The notes under the pieces are model-generated. The model did no database searches and was not told the DNA's origin. It saw only the letters and a program-made list of their open reading frames with translations. This document shows positions 1-9,563 of a DNA stretch of 64,000 nucleotides, piece after piece (position 1 is the first letter of the stretch; the number at the start of each line of letters is the position of its first letter). The translations under genes and the position numbers were made by a program. Source of the DNA: Corynebacterium kalinowskii. GTDB taxonomy: Bacteria > Actinomycetota > Actinomycetes > Mycobacteriales > Mycobacteriaceae. The stretch spans positions 1,302,001-1,366,000 of the forward strand of contig NZ_CP046452.1 of the NCBI RefSeq assembly GCF_009734385.1, given 5' to 3'.

Positions 1-956
1 GGAGCGTGGTCAGTAGCCACACAGTCGATGGTTCCGTCGAGGAGTGCTTCTCGCAGTGCAGCAGTGTCGTGGTCTTCGCGCAGCGGAGGATTCACTCGGT
101 ACACGCCGTCGTAGGATTCCAACAGCTTGTCCGTGAGGATGAGGTGGTGTGGGGTGACTTCAGCAGTGATTGGAATGCCCTGCGCCTTGGCCCACTTCAC
201 CAGCTCTACCGAGCCGACCGTAGACAAGTGACAGATGTGCATGCGGGTGCCGTAGTCGCGAGTAAGGAGCGAGTCGCGAGCGACAATGGATTCCTCCGCG
301 GCACGTGGCCATCCTCGGAGCCCGAGTCGCGCTGCGGTCTGGCCCTCGTGTGCAGGTGCGCCGTCGGAAAGCCGCAAGTCCTCGCAGTGCTGGGCAAGCA
401 GAACATCCTGGCCCTTTGCATACTCAATGGCGCGTCGCATGATCATCGGGTTGTCCACGCACTTGCCGTCGTCGGAGAACATGCGCACCTTGGCGGCCGA
501 GCGGGCCATCATGCCGAACTCGGTGATTTCCTTACCTTCAAGTCCCTTGGTGATAGACCCGATGGGGTGGACGTCGCACAGGCCGATGGCCTGGGACTTG
601 AGCCACACGGACTCGGCGATGGTGGGCTGATCCATGACTGGGATGGTGTTGGCCATGGTGAACACAGCCGTGAAGCCACCCTTGGCAGCAGCGGCAGAGC
701 CGGTAGCCAGGGTCTCGGTGTCCTCGCGGCCGGGTTCGCGCAGGTGAACGTGCATGTCTACCAGGCCTGGGAGCAGGATCTGGCCATGTCCATCGATCTC
801 GCGATCCGCAGACACTTCCAGCGATGCGCCCATCTGAGTGATCACGCCGTCCTCGATGAAGACGTCAACGAGGTCTTCGCCGTAAGGCTTTACATTCTTC
901 AGAAGCAGGGATTCGGACGCTGCCGGGGCCAGCTGGCCAGTTTCAGGGAAGTTCAT
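1..956 (-). CDS. pyrC: Dihydroorotase PyrC (3' end beyond window)
   Basis: Dihydroorotase, the third step of de novo UMP synthesis: reversible cyclisation of carbamoyl-aspartate to dihydroorotate in the cytoplasm. The minus frame is open from ATG at 956 to the left window edge, giving about 318 residues of an expected 430-450. Visible metal-site motifs are [12 protein letters not shown] near residue 66 (HxH zinc ligands), a histidine in [14 protein letters not shown], and CVATDHA at the very edge, which is the catalytic aspartate region. It starts 2 nt after the pyrB stop, so it is surely co-transcribed with pyrR and pyrB. The C-terminus cannot be judged. Confidence 0.95.
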   Translation of the reverse strand, partial: MNFPETGQLAPAASESLLLKNVKPYGEDLVDVFIEDGVITQMGASLEVSADREIDGHGQILLPGLVDMHVHLREPGREDTETLATGSAAAAKGGFTAVFTMANTIPVMDQPTIAESVWLKSQAIGLCDVHPIGSITKGLEGKEITEFGMMARSAAKVRMFSDDGKCVDNPMIMRRAIEYAKGQDVLLAQHCEDLRLSDGAPAHEGQTAARLGLRGWPRAAEESIVARDSLLTRDYGTRMHICHLSTVGSVELVKWAKAQGIPITAEVTPHHLILTDKLLESYDGVYRVNPPLREDHDTAALREALLDGTIDCVATDHA

Positions 957-958
957 GA

Positions 959-1885
959 TTAGCTCTCCGTCCCAATCAAAGTGGTAAACAGCACGGCCAT
1001 GCGCACGTGCACACCGTTGCTGACCTGTTGCAGCACTGCCGTCTGCGGGCCGTCTGCGACGTGGTAGTTCATTTCCATGCCACGAAGCATGGGGCCAGGG
1101 TGCATGACGATGGCATCCTCGCGCATCGACGCTGCGCGTGCCTTCGACATGCCATAGAGCGTCGCGTACTCGCGGTGCGACGGGAAGAATCCGCCGTGCA
1201 TACGCTCCTGCTGAACGCGCAGCATCATGACGACGTCGGCGTCCTTGATCTCATCGTCCATCTCGTAGCTGACGCGAACTGGCCAGTTTTCCACTCCGGT
1301 AGGCAACAACGTCGGTGGCGCAACGAGCACGACTTCGTTGCCAAGAGCTGCGTGCAGCTCGACATTGGAGCGCACCACGCGTGAATGCAAGCAGTCACCC
1401 ACGATGACTACCTTCAGGCCGGTCAGTCGGCCGAGGCGTTGGCGCATCGTCACGGCGTCGAGAAGCGCCTGCGTGGGGTGCTGGTGTGCCCCATCGCCGG
1501 CGTTGATGATCGACGGGCCGTTTGGTCCCAGCCACTGCGCGACCTGCTGCGCCGCGCCTGACGACGGGTGTCGCATCACAATCGCGTCGGCGCCTACCGC
1601 AGCTAGTGTTGACGCGGTGTCCTTGAGAGACTCGCCCTTCTTCACTGAGGAGCCGGAGGCGGAGACGTTGATGACGTCTGCGCTCATCCATTTGCCGGCG
1701 GTTTCGAAGGAAGAACGGGTACGGGTGGAGTTCTCGTAGAACATGGTGAAGATGGTGCGGCCACGCAGGGTGGGCAGCTTCTTCACCTCGCGTCCTTCGA
1801 GCGCTGCCCGGAATTTGTCTGCCTCATCGAGCAGGCCAATGATTTCGTCTTTGCTGAGGTCGGAAATGCTCAGGAGGTGCTTCAT
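959..1885 (-). CDS. pyrB: Aspartate carbamoyltransferase catalytic subunit
   Basis: Condenses carbamoyl phosphate with aspartate to carbamoyl-aspartate, the committed step of pyrimidine synthesis. At 308 residues it has the normal length of the catalytic chain. The carbamoyl-phosphate loop is [13 protein letters not shown] near residues 50-62 and the HPTQALLD motif lies near residue 138. It lies between pyrR (3-nt gap) and pyrC (2-nt gap). No regulatory-chain gene pyrI is adjacent, as expected when control is by PyrR rather than by allostery of an E. coli-type holoenzyme. Confidence 0.97.
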   Translation of the reverse strand: MKHLLSISDLSKDEIIGLLDEADKFRAALEGREVKKLPTLRGRTIFTMFYENSTRTRSSFETAGKWMSADVINVSASGSSVKKGESLKDTASTLAAVGADAIVMRHPSSGAAQQVAQWLGPNGPSIINAGDGAHQHPTQALLDAVTMRQRLGRLTGLKVVIVGDCLHSRVVRSNVELHAALGNEVVLVAPPTLLPTGVENWPVRVSYEMDDEIKDADVVMMLRVQQERMHGGFFPSHREYATLYGMSKARAASMREDAIVMHPGPMLRGMEMNYHVADGPQTAVLQQVSNGVHVRMAVLFTTLIGTES

Positions 1886-1888
1886 GTG

Positions 1889-2440
1889 TTAGCTCTCTCG
1901 CTTGATAAAGACACCGTCGTGACCGTCGATTTCCGACAGTCGAACGTTAACGTCTTCGTCTTTTGAAGTGGGGAGGTTTTTGCCAACGTAGTCGGCGCGG
2001 ATCGGCAGCTGGCGGTGTCCGCGGTCAACGAGCACTGCAAGCTGGATGTTTGCCGGGCGCCCCTCGTCGCGGAGGGCGTCGAGTGCGGCGCGGATGGTAC
2101 GGCCCGAGAAGAGGACGTCGTCAACGAGGATGACGATTGCGTCGTCGATGGTCTCGGGTATCACGGTGGGTAGCAGCGCGCGATGCGGTTTGGATCGCAA
2201 ATCGTCGCGGTACAGCGTGATGTCTAGCGAGCCGGTGGGTACTGTCACCCCCGAAAACTCTTCGATCTTGGCAGCCAGGCGCTGCGCAAGGGGCACGCCT
2301 CCTGATGGAATGCCAAGGAGAAGCACGCGGGATTCGCCTGCGTCTAGTGCCGTTTTCTCAATAATCTGGTGCGCGATTCGCGCCACGGTTCGGCCGACGT
2401 CTGCTGCGGACAGCAATTCGGTTTCCATGGTGTCGCTCAT
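1889..2440 (-). CDS. pyrR: Bifunctional pyr operon regulator / uracil phosphoribosyltransferase PyrR
   Basis: PyrR senses UMP/UTP and binds pyr mRNA to repress the operon; most members also have weak uracil phosphoribosyltransferase activity. 183 residues, normal length. The PRPP-binding signature is [18 protein letters not shown] near residue 107. The ATG at 2440 is preceded by a strong GGAGG (2446-2450). It is the first gene of pyrR-pyrB-pyrC and carries a candidate PyrR-binding hairpin in its own leader, so autoregulation at the level of translation is likely. Confidence 0.95.
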   Translation of the reverse strand: MSDTMETELLSAADVGRTVARIAHQIIEKTALDAGESRVLLLGIPSGGVPLAQRLAAKIEEFSGVTVPTGSLDITLYRDDLRSKPHRALLPTVIPETIDDAIVILVDDVLFSGRTIRAALDALRDEGRPANIQLAVLVDRGHRQLPIRADYVGKNLPTSKDEDVNVRLSEIDGHDGVFIKRES

Positions 2441-2445
2441 CGTGA

Positions 2446-2470
2446 CCTCCTTCCCCGCCTCTCTGTGCGG
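2446..2470 (-). promoter_or_regulatory. Candidate PyrR-binding hairpin next to the pyrR Shine-Dalgarno
   Basis: On the minus strand the leader reads CCGC-ACAGAGAG-GCGG (2470-2455), a 4-bp stem whose loop region contains CAGAGAGG, close to the CCNGNGAGG core of known PyrR binding loops. The pyrR SD GGAGG lies only 4 nt downstream (2450-2446). A bound PyrR would cover the ribosome site, the translational mode described for actinobacteria. No terminator/antiterminator pair is visible, which argues against Bacillus-type attenuation. The hairpin is short, so confidence is moderate. Confidence 0.5.
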
Positions 2471-2552
2471 ACCATTAAAGGATGTCTCTATGCTGGTATG
2501 ACAACAGCCAACTTTAGCATCGGTTGGCGTCCCGGACCGAAAGGCACGATCG

Positions 2553-3854
2553 ATGAGCTACACCACCACGCAGTTTCTGCCCTTCGATCGCGATACTGTC
2601 TGGACCTATCACACCCGTTTGGGTGCCGTCGCCCGCCTCACTCCCCCGTTTCTACCAATGACGCCGGTGCGTCAGGCAGCCAGCTTGGCCGATGGCACAA
2701 CGGTATTTGCCCTTCCTGCCGGACTCAAGTGGATCGCACGCCACGACATCACCGCTTATCGACGCGGCCGCCAGTTCGCCGACGACTGTGTCTCGGCGCC
2801 CATCAAGGCACTCGCCCACTGGCGCCACGTGCATCGCTTCGAAGATGCCCCAGGAGGAACGGAGCTGACAGATGTCGTGGACACTCGTGTTCCACGCGCC
2901 GCACTTCGGGCTTCTTTTGCCTATCGGCAGCGCCAGCTCCTTGGCGATCTCACCTCGGCCGCTCGTATTAATCCCACTGCTATAACCGTCGGAATCACTG
3001 GCTCTCGCGGGCTGGTCGGCCGAGCTTTAACGGCCTTTCTGTCCACGCTTGGAGTCGAAGTTGTCCAACTCACCCGCGAGCGGGCCAAACCAGGCCAACG
3101 GCTCTGGAACCCCACCTCGCCAGACCCGCAGCTTCTCGACGGCCTAAACGCTGTCATCCACCTCGCCGGAGAACCCATTCTCGGTCGTTTCAGCGACTCC
3201 CACAAGAAGGCGCTGCGAGATTCCCGCATCGAACCGACCAAGAAACTTGCCGAACTCGTCTCCACCAGCCCCACCTGCCACACGTTTATCTCAGCATCTG
3301 CCATCGGCTACTACGGCCCGAAGTGCGGAACGGATGAACCAGTCGATGTTCACGCTGGTCCCGGCGAAGGTTTCCTCGCTGACGTGGTAGCCGACTGGGA
3401 AGCTGCTGCAACGACCTGCACTAAACGAACAGTGCTCATGCGTACCGGCATGGTGCTATCTGGGCGCGGCGGAGCGTTGCCGGTGTTCAAGGCATTGTTT
3501 TCTACCGGACTTGGTGGTTCCCTTGGCACCGGCGAGCAGTGGATGTCGTGGGTGAGCATTGACGACCTCGTCGATGCTTATGCTGCCGCGCTTTTCAATG
3601 ACTCTTCCGGACCTGTCAATGCGGTCTCCCCCCACCCGGTGCGCAACTCTGAGTTCGCGGAGCTGCTCTCCAAGGAGTTGCGTCGGCCAGCTTTGGTCAA
3701 CATACCGAGCATTGGTCCAAAGCTGCTGCTGGGCAAAGAAGGCGCGACTGAGTTTGCGCTCGCGGACCAACGTGTCGCGACGTCGCTGCGAGATCTGCGC
3801 CATCCCCATCTCGCGCAGGCACTGGGGCATGAATTGGGTGGCGACCATGCTTGA
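2553..3854 (+). CDS. SRPBCC domain fused to TIGR01777-family NAD(P)-binding epimerase
   Basis: 433 residues in two parts. Residues 1 to about 145 resemble an SRPBCC/polyketide-cyclase-like ligand-binding domain (start [16 protein letters not shown]). Residues 148-430 form an extended short-chain dehydrogenase/epimerase domain with the Rossmann motif [12 protein letters not shown] and later [13 protein letters not shown], which holds the YxxxK-region tyrosine in TIGR01777 proteins. Substrate unknown; the family includes cell-division inhibitor SulA-like annotations that are not informative. The stop overlaps the next start by 8 nt, so it is coupled to the two YbjN-like genes. It is divergent from pyrR. 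Confidence 0.8.
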   Translation: MSYTTTQFLPFDRDTVWTYHTRLGAVARLTPPFLPMTPVRQAASLADGTTVFALPAGLKWIARHDITAYRRGRQFADDCVSAPIKALAHWRHVHRFEDAPGGTELTDVVDTRVPRAALRASFAYRQRQLLGDLTSAARINPTAITVGITGSRGLVGRALTAFLSTLGVEVVQLTRERAKPGQRLWNPTSPDPQLLDGLNAVIHLAGEPILGRFSDSHKKALRDSRIEPTKKLAELVSTSPTCHTFISASAIGYYGPKCGTDEPVDVHAGPGEGFLADVVADWEAAATTCTKRTVLMRTGMVLSGRGGALPVFKALFSTGLGGSLGTGEQWMSWVSIDDLVDAYAAALFNDSSGPVNAVSPHPVRNSEFAELLSKELRRPALVNIPSIGPKLLLGKEGATEFALADQRVATSLRDLRHPHLAQALGHELGGDHA

Positions 3855-4194
3855 TCGCATTGCAGACTTCTTTTCGGCAGAAGGCTTAGAGTTCGTCCGA
3901 GACGAAAGATCGGTGTCCACCGGATTCGAGGACGTGGCGATCACGGTTTTTGCCACGGCAGAAAATCTGCTGGTCAGCGCTCGGTTCCGTGATTCATGGC
4001 GAAATCTCGTCGCCGTCAACGAGTGGAATGCCCACCACGTCAGTCCGACCGCATTCGTGGTGGACGGCGATCTCTATTTCAAACAGGGTCTCGCGTTAGC
4101 CGAGGATCTTGACGACAATCAACTCGGATTCTTCCTTTCCGCCACACTCGGCGCAATCGGATCCGCTTGCGAATGGTTTGCCCAATGGAAGTAA
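3847..4194 (+). CDS. YbjN-like domain protein, first of a pair
   Basis: 115 residues from ATG 3847, which overlaps the upstream stop codon by 8 nt (ATGCTTGA). This start fits coupling better than any earlier one, which would lie deep in the epimerase gene. Sequence such as FVRDERSVSTGFEDVAI and FFLSATLGAIGSACEWF resembles the small YbjN/type III secretion chaperone-like fold of actinobacteria, proteins of unknown biochemical function. Cytoplasmic, no signal or membrane segment. It overlaps the following paralogue by 10 nt, and tandem YbjN pairs are common in corynebacteria. Confidence 0.65.
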   Translation: MLDRIADFFSAEGLEFVRDERSVSTGFEDVAITVFATAENLLVSARFRDSWRNLVAVNEWNAHHVSPTAFVVDGDLYFKQGLALAEDLDDNQLGFFLSATLGAIGSACEWFAQWK

Positions 4195-4541
4195 CATATC
4201 CCCGACTCCTCGCTGCAGCCCGAACGCTAGGAGTGCAGCTCACTCCGACGCCCACAGCGCGACTATGGGTGGCGAACCTCAACGACTGCCTCGTGCAGTT
4301 TCTATCGCTGCCATCCAGCATCGTGCTGCGCATGGATCTTCCCGAAGTGAGCATCCCGGCCTGTAACGACACCAACGCCTCGCCGCTCTTCGTGTCCGCA
4401 GCGCTTATCGACGCCCCTGCGCCGCTCACTCGGTTGGAATACAACTTTCCCACCGCGGCGGGTCTCACCGATCACCAGCTAGAGCATCTGCTGAAGACCG
4501 GACTCGACCATCTTTTTGCTGCTAGGAAGCAGCTACTCTAG
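4185..4541 (+). CDS. YbjN-like domain protein, second of a pair
   Basis: 118 residues from ATG 4185, overlapping the preceding stop (4192-4194), so translationally coupled. The layout resembles its neighbour: an N-terminal helix (PRLLAAARTLGV), a strand-rich middle with WVANLNDCLVQFL, and a C-terminal helix pair (TDHQLEHLLKTGLDHLFAARK). Function unknown; assignment to the YbjN group is by layout and context, not by a strict motif. Its 3' end overlaps the convergent ppk2 gene by 20 nt. Confidence 0.6.
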   Translation: MEVTYPRLLAAARTLGVQLTPTPTARLWVANLNDCLVQFLSLPSSIVLRMDLPEVSIPACNDTNASPLFVSAALIDAPAPLTRLEYNFPTAAGLTDHQLEHLLKTGLDHLFAARKQLL

Positions 4542-5352
4542 CCTTTTCCACTTCGACATCGAAGTCGGCTGCTGGCCACTCGAGATTCTTGCTGCGGAGG
4601 GCATCAAGCAGCAGGAATTTCACTACCATGCGGGCATAAGGCTTATTGTCGCTCGGGACGATGTACCACGGAGCAACGTCAGTGCTGGTCTTTTCAAAAG
4701 CGATCCGGTAAGCCTCTTGGTATGCGTCCCAGTGCCCGCGTTCGTCAACGTCACCCGGATTGTACTTCCAGTACTTGGTTGGATCTTCCAGGCGCTCGGT
4801 GAGGTTTTCTTTCTGGAACTCTTTGGAGATATGCAGAAAGACCTTGATGATCGTGGTGCCACCGTCGACGAGTTCCTTCTCAAACTCATTGATGGCATCG
4901 TAGCGCCGCTCGATTTCCTCCGGACTGGAAAGTTCGTGCACGCGATGGACGATGACATCCTCGTAGTGCGAACGGTCGAAGATCCCGACCTTGCCCGGAC
5001 CTGGCAGGGCTTTGCGGATGCGCCACAGGAAGTCGTGCGAGAGTTCTTCCTTGGTTGGTTTACCAAAACCAGTGATGTGCACACCTTGCGGATCTAATGG
5101 ATCCAGGGTGTGTTTCACCACGCCGCCCTTGCCAGAAGTGTCCATACCCTGCAGAACGATGAGAATGTTTCCGGGATTGTTGCCCGAGCGGAAATTCGCG
5201 TAGAGCTTTTCCTGCAGTTCTCGTAGCTCCGGCTCGATCTCAGCTACCTGACGTTCAATGTTTTCTTTCGACGCCTTGAACCCCGGGGTGCTGGTCGGGT
5301 CGATGGTTGGATCTACGAGAGCTTTGGCCTCGGCAATTGTAAAAGTACTCAT
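4522..5352 (-). CDS. Polyphosphate kinase 2 family protein
   Basis: 276-residue PPK2-type kinase, which transfers phosphate between inorganic polyphosphate and nucleoside di- or monophosphates. Walker A is GMDTSGKGGVVKHTL near residue 70, and the Walker B/lid region is GIFDRSHYEDVIVHR near residue 122. Later W-rich stretches (PTKYWKYNPGD, APWYIVPSDNK) fit a single-domain class I or III enzyme. The domain alone does not tell whether it makes or consumes polyP. It stands alone, facing the YbjN genes and 26 nt upstream of the nusB stop. Corynebacteria store polyP granules, which fits. Confidence 0.88.
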   Translation of the reverse strand: MSTFTIAEAKALVDPTIDPTSTPGFKASKENIERQVAEIEPELRELQEKLYANFRSGNNPGNILIVLQGMDTSGKGGVVKHTLDPLDPQGVHITGFGKPTKEELSHDFLWRIRKALPGPGKVGIFDRSHYEDVIVHRVHELSSPEEIERRYDAINEFEKELVDGGTTIIKVFLHISKEFQKENLTERLEDPTKYWKYNPGDVDERGHWDAYQEAYRIAFEKTSTDVAPWYIVPSDNKPYARMVVKFLLLDALRSKNLEWPAADFDVEVEKARVAAS

Positions 5353-5377
5353 GCCAGGCCAGTGTAGTGGATCTGGA

Positions 5378-5941
5378 CTAAGCCTGATCCTGATTTAGCT
5401 CGTCAGTTTCGACTGAAACGGCTTCAGCTGGGACAGTTTCCTCAGAAAGTTCTTCCTGGGAATCCTCCGTTGGCTCTTCCGCCGTGATTTCGGCAGTGGA
5501 ATCGTCGGAGTGATTCATGACGTCGTCAAGCACTGCGTTGATGTACGGCGGTGCCACATCGGTGGAATATTCAGAAGCTAGCTCGATGCCCTCAACCACG
5601 GCGGTCTTACGCGGAACCTCGGCGTTGAACAGCAACTCCCAGGTAGACACGCGCAAGATGGCGCGGTCAACAGCAGGGATGCGAGGCAGCGTCCAATCCT
5701 CGGCGAGAAAGCGCGCGATCGTTTCATCGATCCGATCCAACTCGAAGGCAACGCCACGCACGATTTCTTGCGTGTACGGAGCCACCGGTGCCACGGGAGG
5801 TTCCGGGAGGCGAGCGAGCTCGACGCGGTCCTCGATCACAGCGATCGGATCGACGTCGCGAGCCTCAGCCTCGAAGAGAATGTCTACCGCGCGACGTCGC
5901 GCCTTGTAGCGCGCGCCGCGACGCTTGAACTTGTCGCTCAT
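5378..5941 (-). CDS. nusB: Transcription antitermination factor NusB
   Basis: NusB binds boxA RNA with NusE (S10) and is needed for rRNA transcription antitermination. Residues 1 to about 140 are the NusB fold: [20 protein letters not shown] at the start, then [17 protein letters not shown] and [27 protein letters not shown]. The last 45 residues form an acidic, low-complexity tail rich in Glu, Ser and Thr, longer than in E. coli NusB (139 residues). The start ATG shares one base with the efp stop (TAATG). Confidence 0.95.
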   Translation of the reverse strand: MSDKFKRRGARYKARRRAVDILFEAEARDVDPIAVIEDRVELARLPEPPVAPVAPYTQEIVRGVAFELDRIDETIARFLAEDWTLPRIPAVDRAILRVSTWELLFNAEVPRKTAVVEGIELASEYSTDVAPPYINAVLDDVMNHSDDSTAEITAEEPTEDSQEELSEETVPAEAVSVETDELNQDQA

Positions 5942-6504
5942 TAGTTGTTTACGCGGGACAGGTAAGAGCCGTCGCGAGTGTCAACCTTGACGATGTTGCC
6001 CGTCTCCAGGAAAAGCGGAACCTGAATCTCGGCACCGGTTTCGAGGGTTGCTGGCTTGGTGCCACCGGTAGAGCGGTCACCCTGCAGGCCTGGATCGGTG
6101 TGTTCAATCTTCAGGTCAACAGAGATAGGCAGTTCAGCAAACAGTGGCTCACCTTCGTGGAAGGAGACCTGAACGACCATGTTTTCCAGCAGGAACTTTG
6201 CACCATCTCCCATGAGATGCGGAGCGAGCTCAATCTGCTCGTAGTTCTTTGCATCCATGAGGACGTAGGAGGTGCCGTCGAAGTACAGGTAGGTCATGTC
6301 GCGGCGATCAACGCTTGCGGTCTCAACCTTGACACCGGCATTGAAGGTCTTGTCGATGATCTTGCCCGAGACAACATCCTTGAGCTTGGTGCGAACGAAA
6401 GCTGGGCCCTTACCCGGCTTCACGTGCTGGAACTCAATGATCTGGTTCAGCTTGCCTTCCATCTTGAGGACAAGGCCGTTCTTAAAGTCAGCGGTAGTCG
6501 CCAC
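5941..6504 (-). CDS. efp: Translation elongation factor P
   Basis: EF-P relieves ribosome stalling at polyproline. 187 residues with the three-barrel length expected. The N-terminal KOW-like domain carries the tip loop [18 protein letters not shown]; the tip residue falls at lysine 32 in PGKGPA, as in lysine-type EF-Ps. No poxA/epmA modification gene is near, as usual in actinobacteria. It lies 35 nt downstream of the Xaa-Pro peptidase gene and overlaps nusB by 1 nt. Confidence 0.97.
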   Translation of the reverse strand: MATTADFKNGLVLKMEGKLNQIIEFQHVKPGKGPAFVRTKLKDVVSGKIIDKTFNAGVKVETASVDRRDMTYLYFDGTSYVLMDAKNYEQIELAPHLMGDGAKFLLENMVVQVSFHEGEPLFAELPISVDLKIEHTDPGLQGDRSTGGTKPATLETGAEIQVPLFLETGNIVKVDTRDGSYLSRVNN

Positions 6505-6539
6505 GAATTTCTCCCTCTATAGGTCTTAACCCGTACATC

Positions 6540-7628
6540 CTACAACACGATCAGTTCCTTATTCATAATGGTGATAATCTCAGGCGCGCCATCCCTGATG
6601 ATGAGCGAATCCTCAATGCGTACTCCCCCCACTTCAGGAACATAAATGCCGGGCTCGATCGTCAGCGTCATGCCAGATTCGAGTACGCCTTCGCCAGTCT
6701 GAGCTGCATAAGGTGCCTCGTGCACGTCCAGCCCGATTCCGTGACCGGTGGAATGTACAAAGTAATCCTCATAGCCGCCCGCGGTGATGATGTCGCGGCA
6801 TGCCTTATCGACGTCCACCAGCGCCGTTCCCGGGGTCGCAGCTTCAATACCTGCCAGCTGCGCCTGACGAACAAGCTCGTAGATTTCCCGCTGCTGCTCC
6901 GAGGGCTCACCCACCATGAACGTACGGGTCATGTCCGAATTAAAACCCCGGTCATGAGCGCCGAAGTCGATGGTGAGCAAATCACCGTCGCGAATGATCC
7001 GATCGCCCGCGCCGTGGTGTGGCTTGGCGCTGTTCGGACCGGAGGCCACGATGGTATCGAAACTTGGCCGTTCGGCTCCCGACTTACGCATCAAGTACTC
7101 GAGTTCCGCGGCGACATCTCGTTCGGAACGACCACGCAACTCGCCTTGCAGCACAGTTTCCAGAGCACCCGTAGCCAGTGCCGCTACATCACGCAACCGC
7201 TGCAGGGAGACAACGTCCTTTTTAAGGCGTAGTTCTTCGATCACACCAGTGACAGGAACGAGAGTCACGTCCTCCCCCACAGCTTCCTGCAGGCGATCAA
7301 GTTGCGCAACAGAGACATAATCGGCTTCGAACCCGACACGGCGAGGACCCTCGACAGTGGCGAGCAAAGCTTTGGCACTATTGCGCTCAATAATCACCTC
7401 GATATCAGGAACTTCCAGAGCAATCTGAGTGGTGTAGCGACCATCCGTGCACATGGATGCAGACAAATCCTTGGACACCAACAATGCAGCATTCGACCCG
7501 GAAAAGTTCGACAGGAATCGAACGTGAGTCAAATGAGTGACCAGCATCGCGTCAATACGCTGCCCGGCGAGTGTGGCAGCCAAGGCACGTCGACGATTAG
7601 AAAAGCGAGTATCGGCAAAGGAAGTCAT
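6540..7628 (-). CDS. pepQ: M24 family Xaa-Pro aminopeptidase/dipeptidase
   Basis: 362-residue pita-bread metallopeptidase that cleaves X-Pro bonds. The N-terminal creatinase-like domain spans residues 1-130. The catalytic domain carries all five metal ligands: TIDFGAHDRGFNSDMTRTF (two Asp), HSTGHGIGLDVHE (His), TIEPGIYVPEVGGVRIEDS (two Glu). Cytoplasmic. Placement between aroQ (5-nt gap) and efp is the conserved actinobacterial order. Aminopeptidase P versus prolidase cannot be told from motifs, so the symbol is tentative. Confidence 0.88.
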   Translation of the reverse strand: MTSFADTRFSNRRRALAATLAGQRIDAMLVTHLTHVRFLSNFSGSNAALLVSKDLSASMCTDGRYTTQIALEVPDIEVIIERNSAKALLATVEGPRRVGFEADYVSVAQLDRLQEAVGEDVTLVPVTGVIEELRLKKDVVSLQRLRDVAALATGALETVLQGELRGRSERDVAAELEYLMRKSGAERPSFDTIVASGPNSAKPHHGAGDRIIRDGDLLTIDFGAHDRGFNSDMTRTFMVGEPSEQQREIYELVRQAQLAGIEAATPGTALVDVDKACRDIITAGGYEDYFVHSTGHGIGLDVHEAPYAAQTGEGVLESGMTLTIEPGIYVPEVGGVRIEDSLIIRDGAPEIITIMNKELIVL

Positions 7629-7633
7629 GTGAC

Positions 7634-8056
7634 TTATGATACTTCTTCGACAAAGCTCCGAAGCGCTAATTCATATCCTTTTGTTCCAAGACCTGCGATC
7701 ACGCCCTTGGCCACCGGTGACAAGTAGCTGTGAGCGCGGAATGGCTCGCGCGCATGCACATTAGAGATATGTACCTCGATGAACTCCACCTCTACGAGAG
7801 CGTCTCGCAGTGCGACAGACGTGTGAGTGTAGCCACCTGGATTGATGATGACTTGCCAACCGTTCTCGGCTGCTTCGTGTACCCAGTCAATGAGCTGGCC
7901 TTCATGGTTTGACTGGCGAAATTCGACTGCTGCCCCGAGCTCGCGGGCGAGTTCACCGACGCGGGCCTCTACATCAGCGAGCGTCGTATGCCCATAGATC
8001 TCCGGTTGGCGCTTGCCCAGACGGTTCAAGTTGGGGCCATTCAAAACTAAGATCAT
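7634..8056 (-). CDS. aroQ: 3-dehydroquinate dehydratase, type II
   Basis: Converts 3-dehydroquinate to 3-dehydroshikimate, third shikimate step. 140 residues, typical of the dodecameric type II enzyme. Motifs: [20 protein letters not shown] with the catalytic Tyr and Arg, [34 protein letters not shown], and [18 protein letters not shown]. The start overlaps the aroB stop by 4 nt (ATGA), giving strong coupling. Confidence 0.97.
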   Translation of the reverse strand: MILVLNGPNLNRLGKRQPEIYGHTTLADVEARVGELARELGAAVEFRQSNHEGQLIDWVHEAAENGWQVIINPGGYTHTSVALRDALVEVEFIEVHISNVHAREPFRAHSYLSPVAKGVIAGLGTKGYELALRSFVEEVS

Positions 8057-9066
8057 TGATTCATCGCCTCAAATGCTGCACGCAACTGCTCTTTCGTCAT
8101 GCCTTCAAGTCGCGTCGTCTTGCCGACCTGAGTGATGGCCACAAAACGAATGCCTCCGCCCCGGTTCTTCTTGTCGCGAGTCATTGCCTCGTACAGGGCA
8201 TCGAAATCACCCTCATAACGGATCGGCAATCCAACACTGGTGATGATATCGAGGTGACGCTGCAGCAATGGGGCGTCGATAAGCCCCTGCTGGTGCGAGA
8301 GATGGGCGATGAAGCTCATGCCCACGGCAACCGCATTGCCATGGCGCCAACGGTAGTTTTCGACTAGTTCGACGGCGTGTCCGAAAGTGTGGCCGTAGTT
8401 GAGGATCTCGCGCAGGGAACTTTCCTTGAGATCGGCTGCTACGACTCGCGCCTTGACTGCGATCGATCGTTCGATGAGCTCGGGCAGTTTGTCCTCGCCC
8501 GATTCGTAGATGCGCAGGATCTCTTCGTCACCGATGAAGCCGGTCTTGATGATCTCGGCAGAACCCGAAATGATTTCTTCCTCCGGCAGTGTCTTGAGGA
8601 AATCAAGGTCAACGTACACCGCATGCGGTTCGTGGAACGCGCCCACTAGGTTCTTTCCCGCCGCGGTATTGATACCGGTCTTTCCGCCAACCGCAGCATC
8701 GACCATAGCCAGCAGAGTGGTAGGAACTTGTACAACTCGAATCCCGCGCATCCACGCCGAAGCGATGAATCCAGCGATGTCAGTAGTGGCACCACCGCCA
8801 AGCCCGACCACGAGGTCGGAACGGCTAAAGTTCTTCTCCCCTAGAAAATCCCAGGCCCGCTCAGCAACGCCGAGAGTCTTACCGTCTTCGGCATCCGGGA
8901 TCTCGAAAGTGTAGGCCTCGGAAAACTGCGCAGCCAACGCTTCCGCCTGCGAGCGAAGCACCGGTTGATGCACGATGAGAGCCTTGTTCGTTGCGGTCTC
9001 AGCAACGCGATCGAGTAGTCCCGCGCCGATATGGACGTGGTAAGAATCCCCTACTGCAATGCTCAT
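8053..9066 (-). CDS. aroB: 3-dehydroquinate synthase
   Basis: NAD- and metal-dependent conversion of DAHP to 3-dehydroquinate, second shikimate step. 337 residues. The NAD-binding [16 protein letters not shown] lies near residue 89, the substrate lysine region [19 protein letters not shown] near residue 132, and metal ligands come from [10 protein letters not shown] and [11 protein letters not shown]. It overlaps both neighbours (aroK, aroQ) by 4 nt. Confidence 0.97.
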   Translation of the reverse strand: MSIAVGDSYHVHIGAGLLDRVAETATNKALIVHQPVLRSQAEALAAQFSEAYTFEIPDAEDGKTLGVAERAWDFLGEKNFSRSDLVVGLGGGATTDIAGFIASAWMRGIRVVQVPTTLLAMVDAAVGGKTGINTAAGKNLVGAFHEPHAVYVDLDFLKTLPEEEIISGSAEIIKTGFIGDEEILRIYESGEDKLPELIERSIAVKARVVAADLKESSLREILNYGHTFGHAVELVENYRWRHGNAVAVGMSFIAHLSHQQGLIDAPLLQRHLDIITSVGLPIRYEGDFDALYEAMTRDKKNRGGGIRFVAITQVGKTTRLEGMTKEQLRAAFEAMNQ

Positions 9067-9563
9067 TGGTTCTCCAAGTGCGACAAGATTTCAGTGACTA
9101 TCTTCTGTGGGCTAAGGCCATTCGTACGTGCTTTGAAGCTTGCTACCTCGCGGTACAGCGGTTCACGATCAGTCAATATCTGCTGGTACCGCGCCGCGGG
9201 ATCCGCAGCTTGTAGTACCGGACGAGAATCATCCTGAGTACGTCGCAGACCTTCCTCGGCAGAGACATCCAGCCAAATGACCTCGAGGTCTGCGAGTAGG
9301 TCCCTCGTCTTGGGACTCAGCACGGCGCCGCCACCAAGGCTGATGACGCCGCATCCTTGCAGCGCCTCGGCCACGACTTCTTCTTCAATCTCGCGGAACT
9401 TCGGCTCGCCCAGCTCAGAGAAGATCTCGCCGCAGGTTTTGCTGAAGCGCTCTTCGATGATGGCATCGGTGTCAATGAGTTCCATGCTGAGGGCGCGAGC
9501 TAGACGACGCCCAATGGTCGACTTACCTGCACCCGGTGGACCTACTAGGACCAACACACGCAC
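9063..9563 (-). CDS. aroK: Shikimate kinase
   Basis: ATP-dependent 3-phosphorylation of shikimate. 166 residues. P-loop [17 protein letters not shown] at residues 5-21, substrate-binding [10 protein letters not shown] (Asp-Thr-Asp) near 33, [11 protein letters not shown] near 79, and the lid [10 protein letters not shown] near 113. Its start shares one base with the aroC stop, and its stop overlaps the aroB start by 4 nt. Confidence 0.97.
   Translation of the reverse strand: MRVLVLVGPPGAGKSTIGRRLARALSMELIDTDAIIEERFSKTCGEIFSELGEPKFREIEEEVVAEALQGCGVISLGGGAVLSPKTRDLLADLEVIWLDVSAEEGLRRTQDDSRPVLQAADPAARYQQILTDREPLYREVASFKARTNGLSPQKIVTEILSHLENQ

Noticed and set aside
4522..4541. 20-nt overlap of the second YbjN gene and ppk2 as a sign of frameshift
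   Set aside because: Both C-termini look natural; short convergent overlaps are common here, as with sdaA/hisS.
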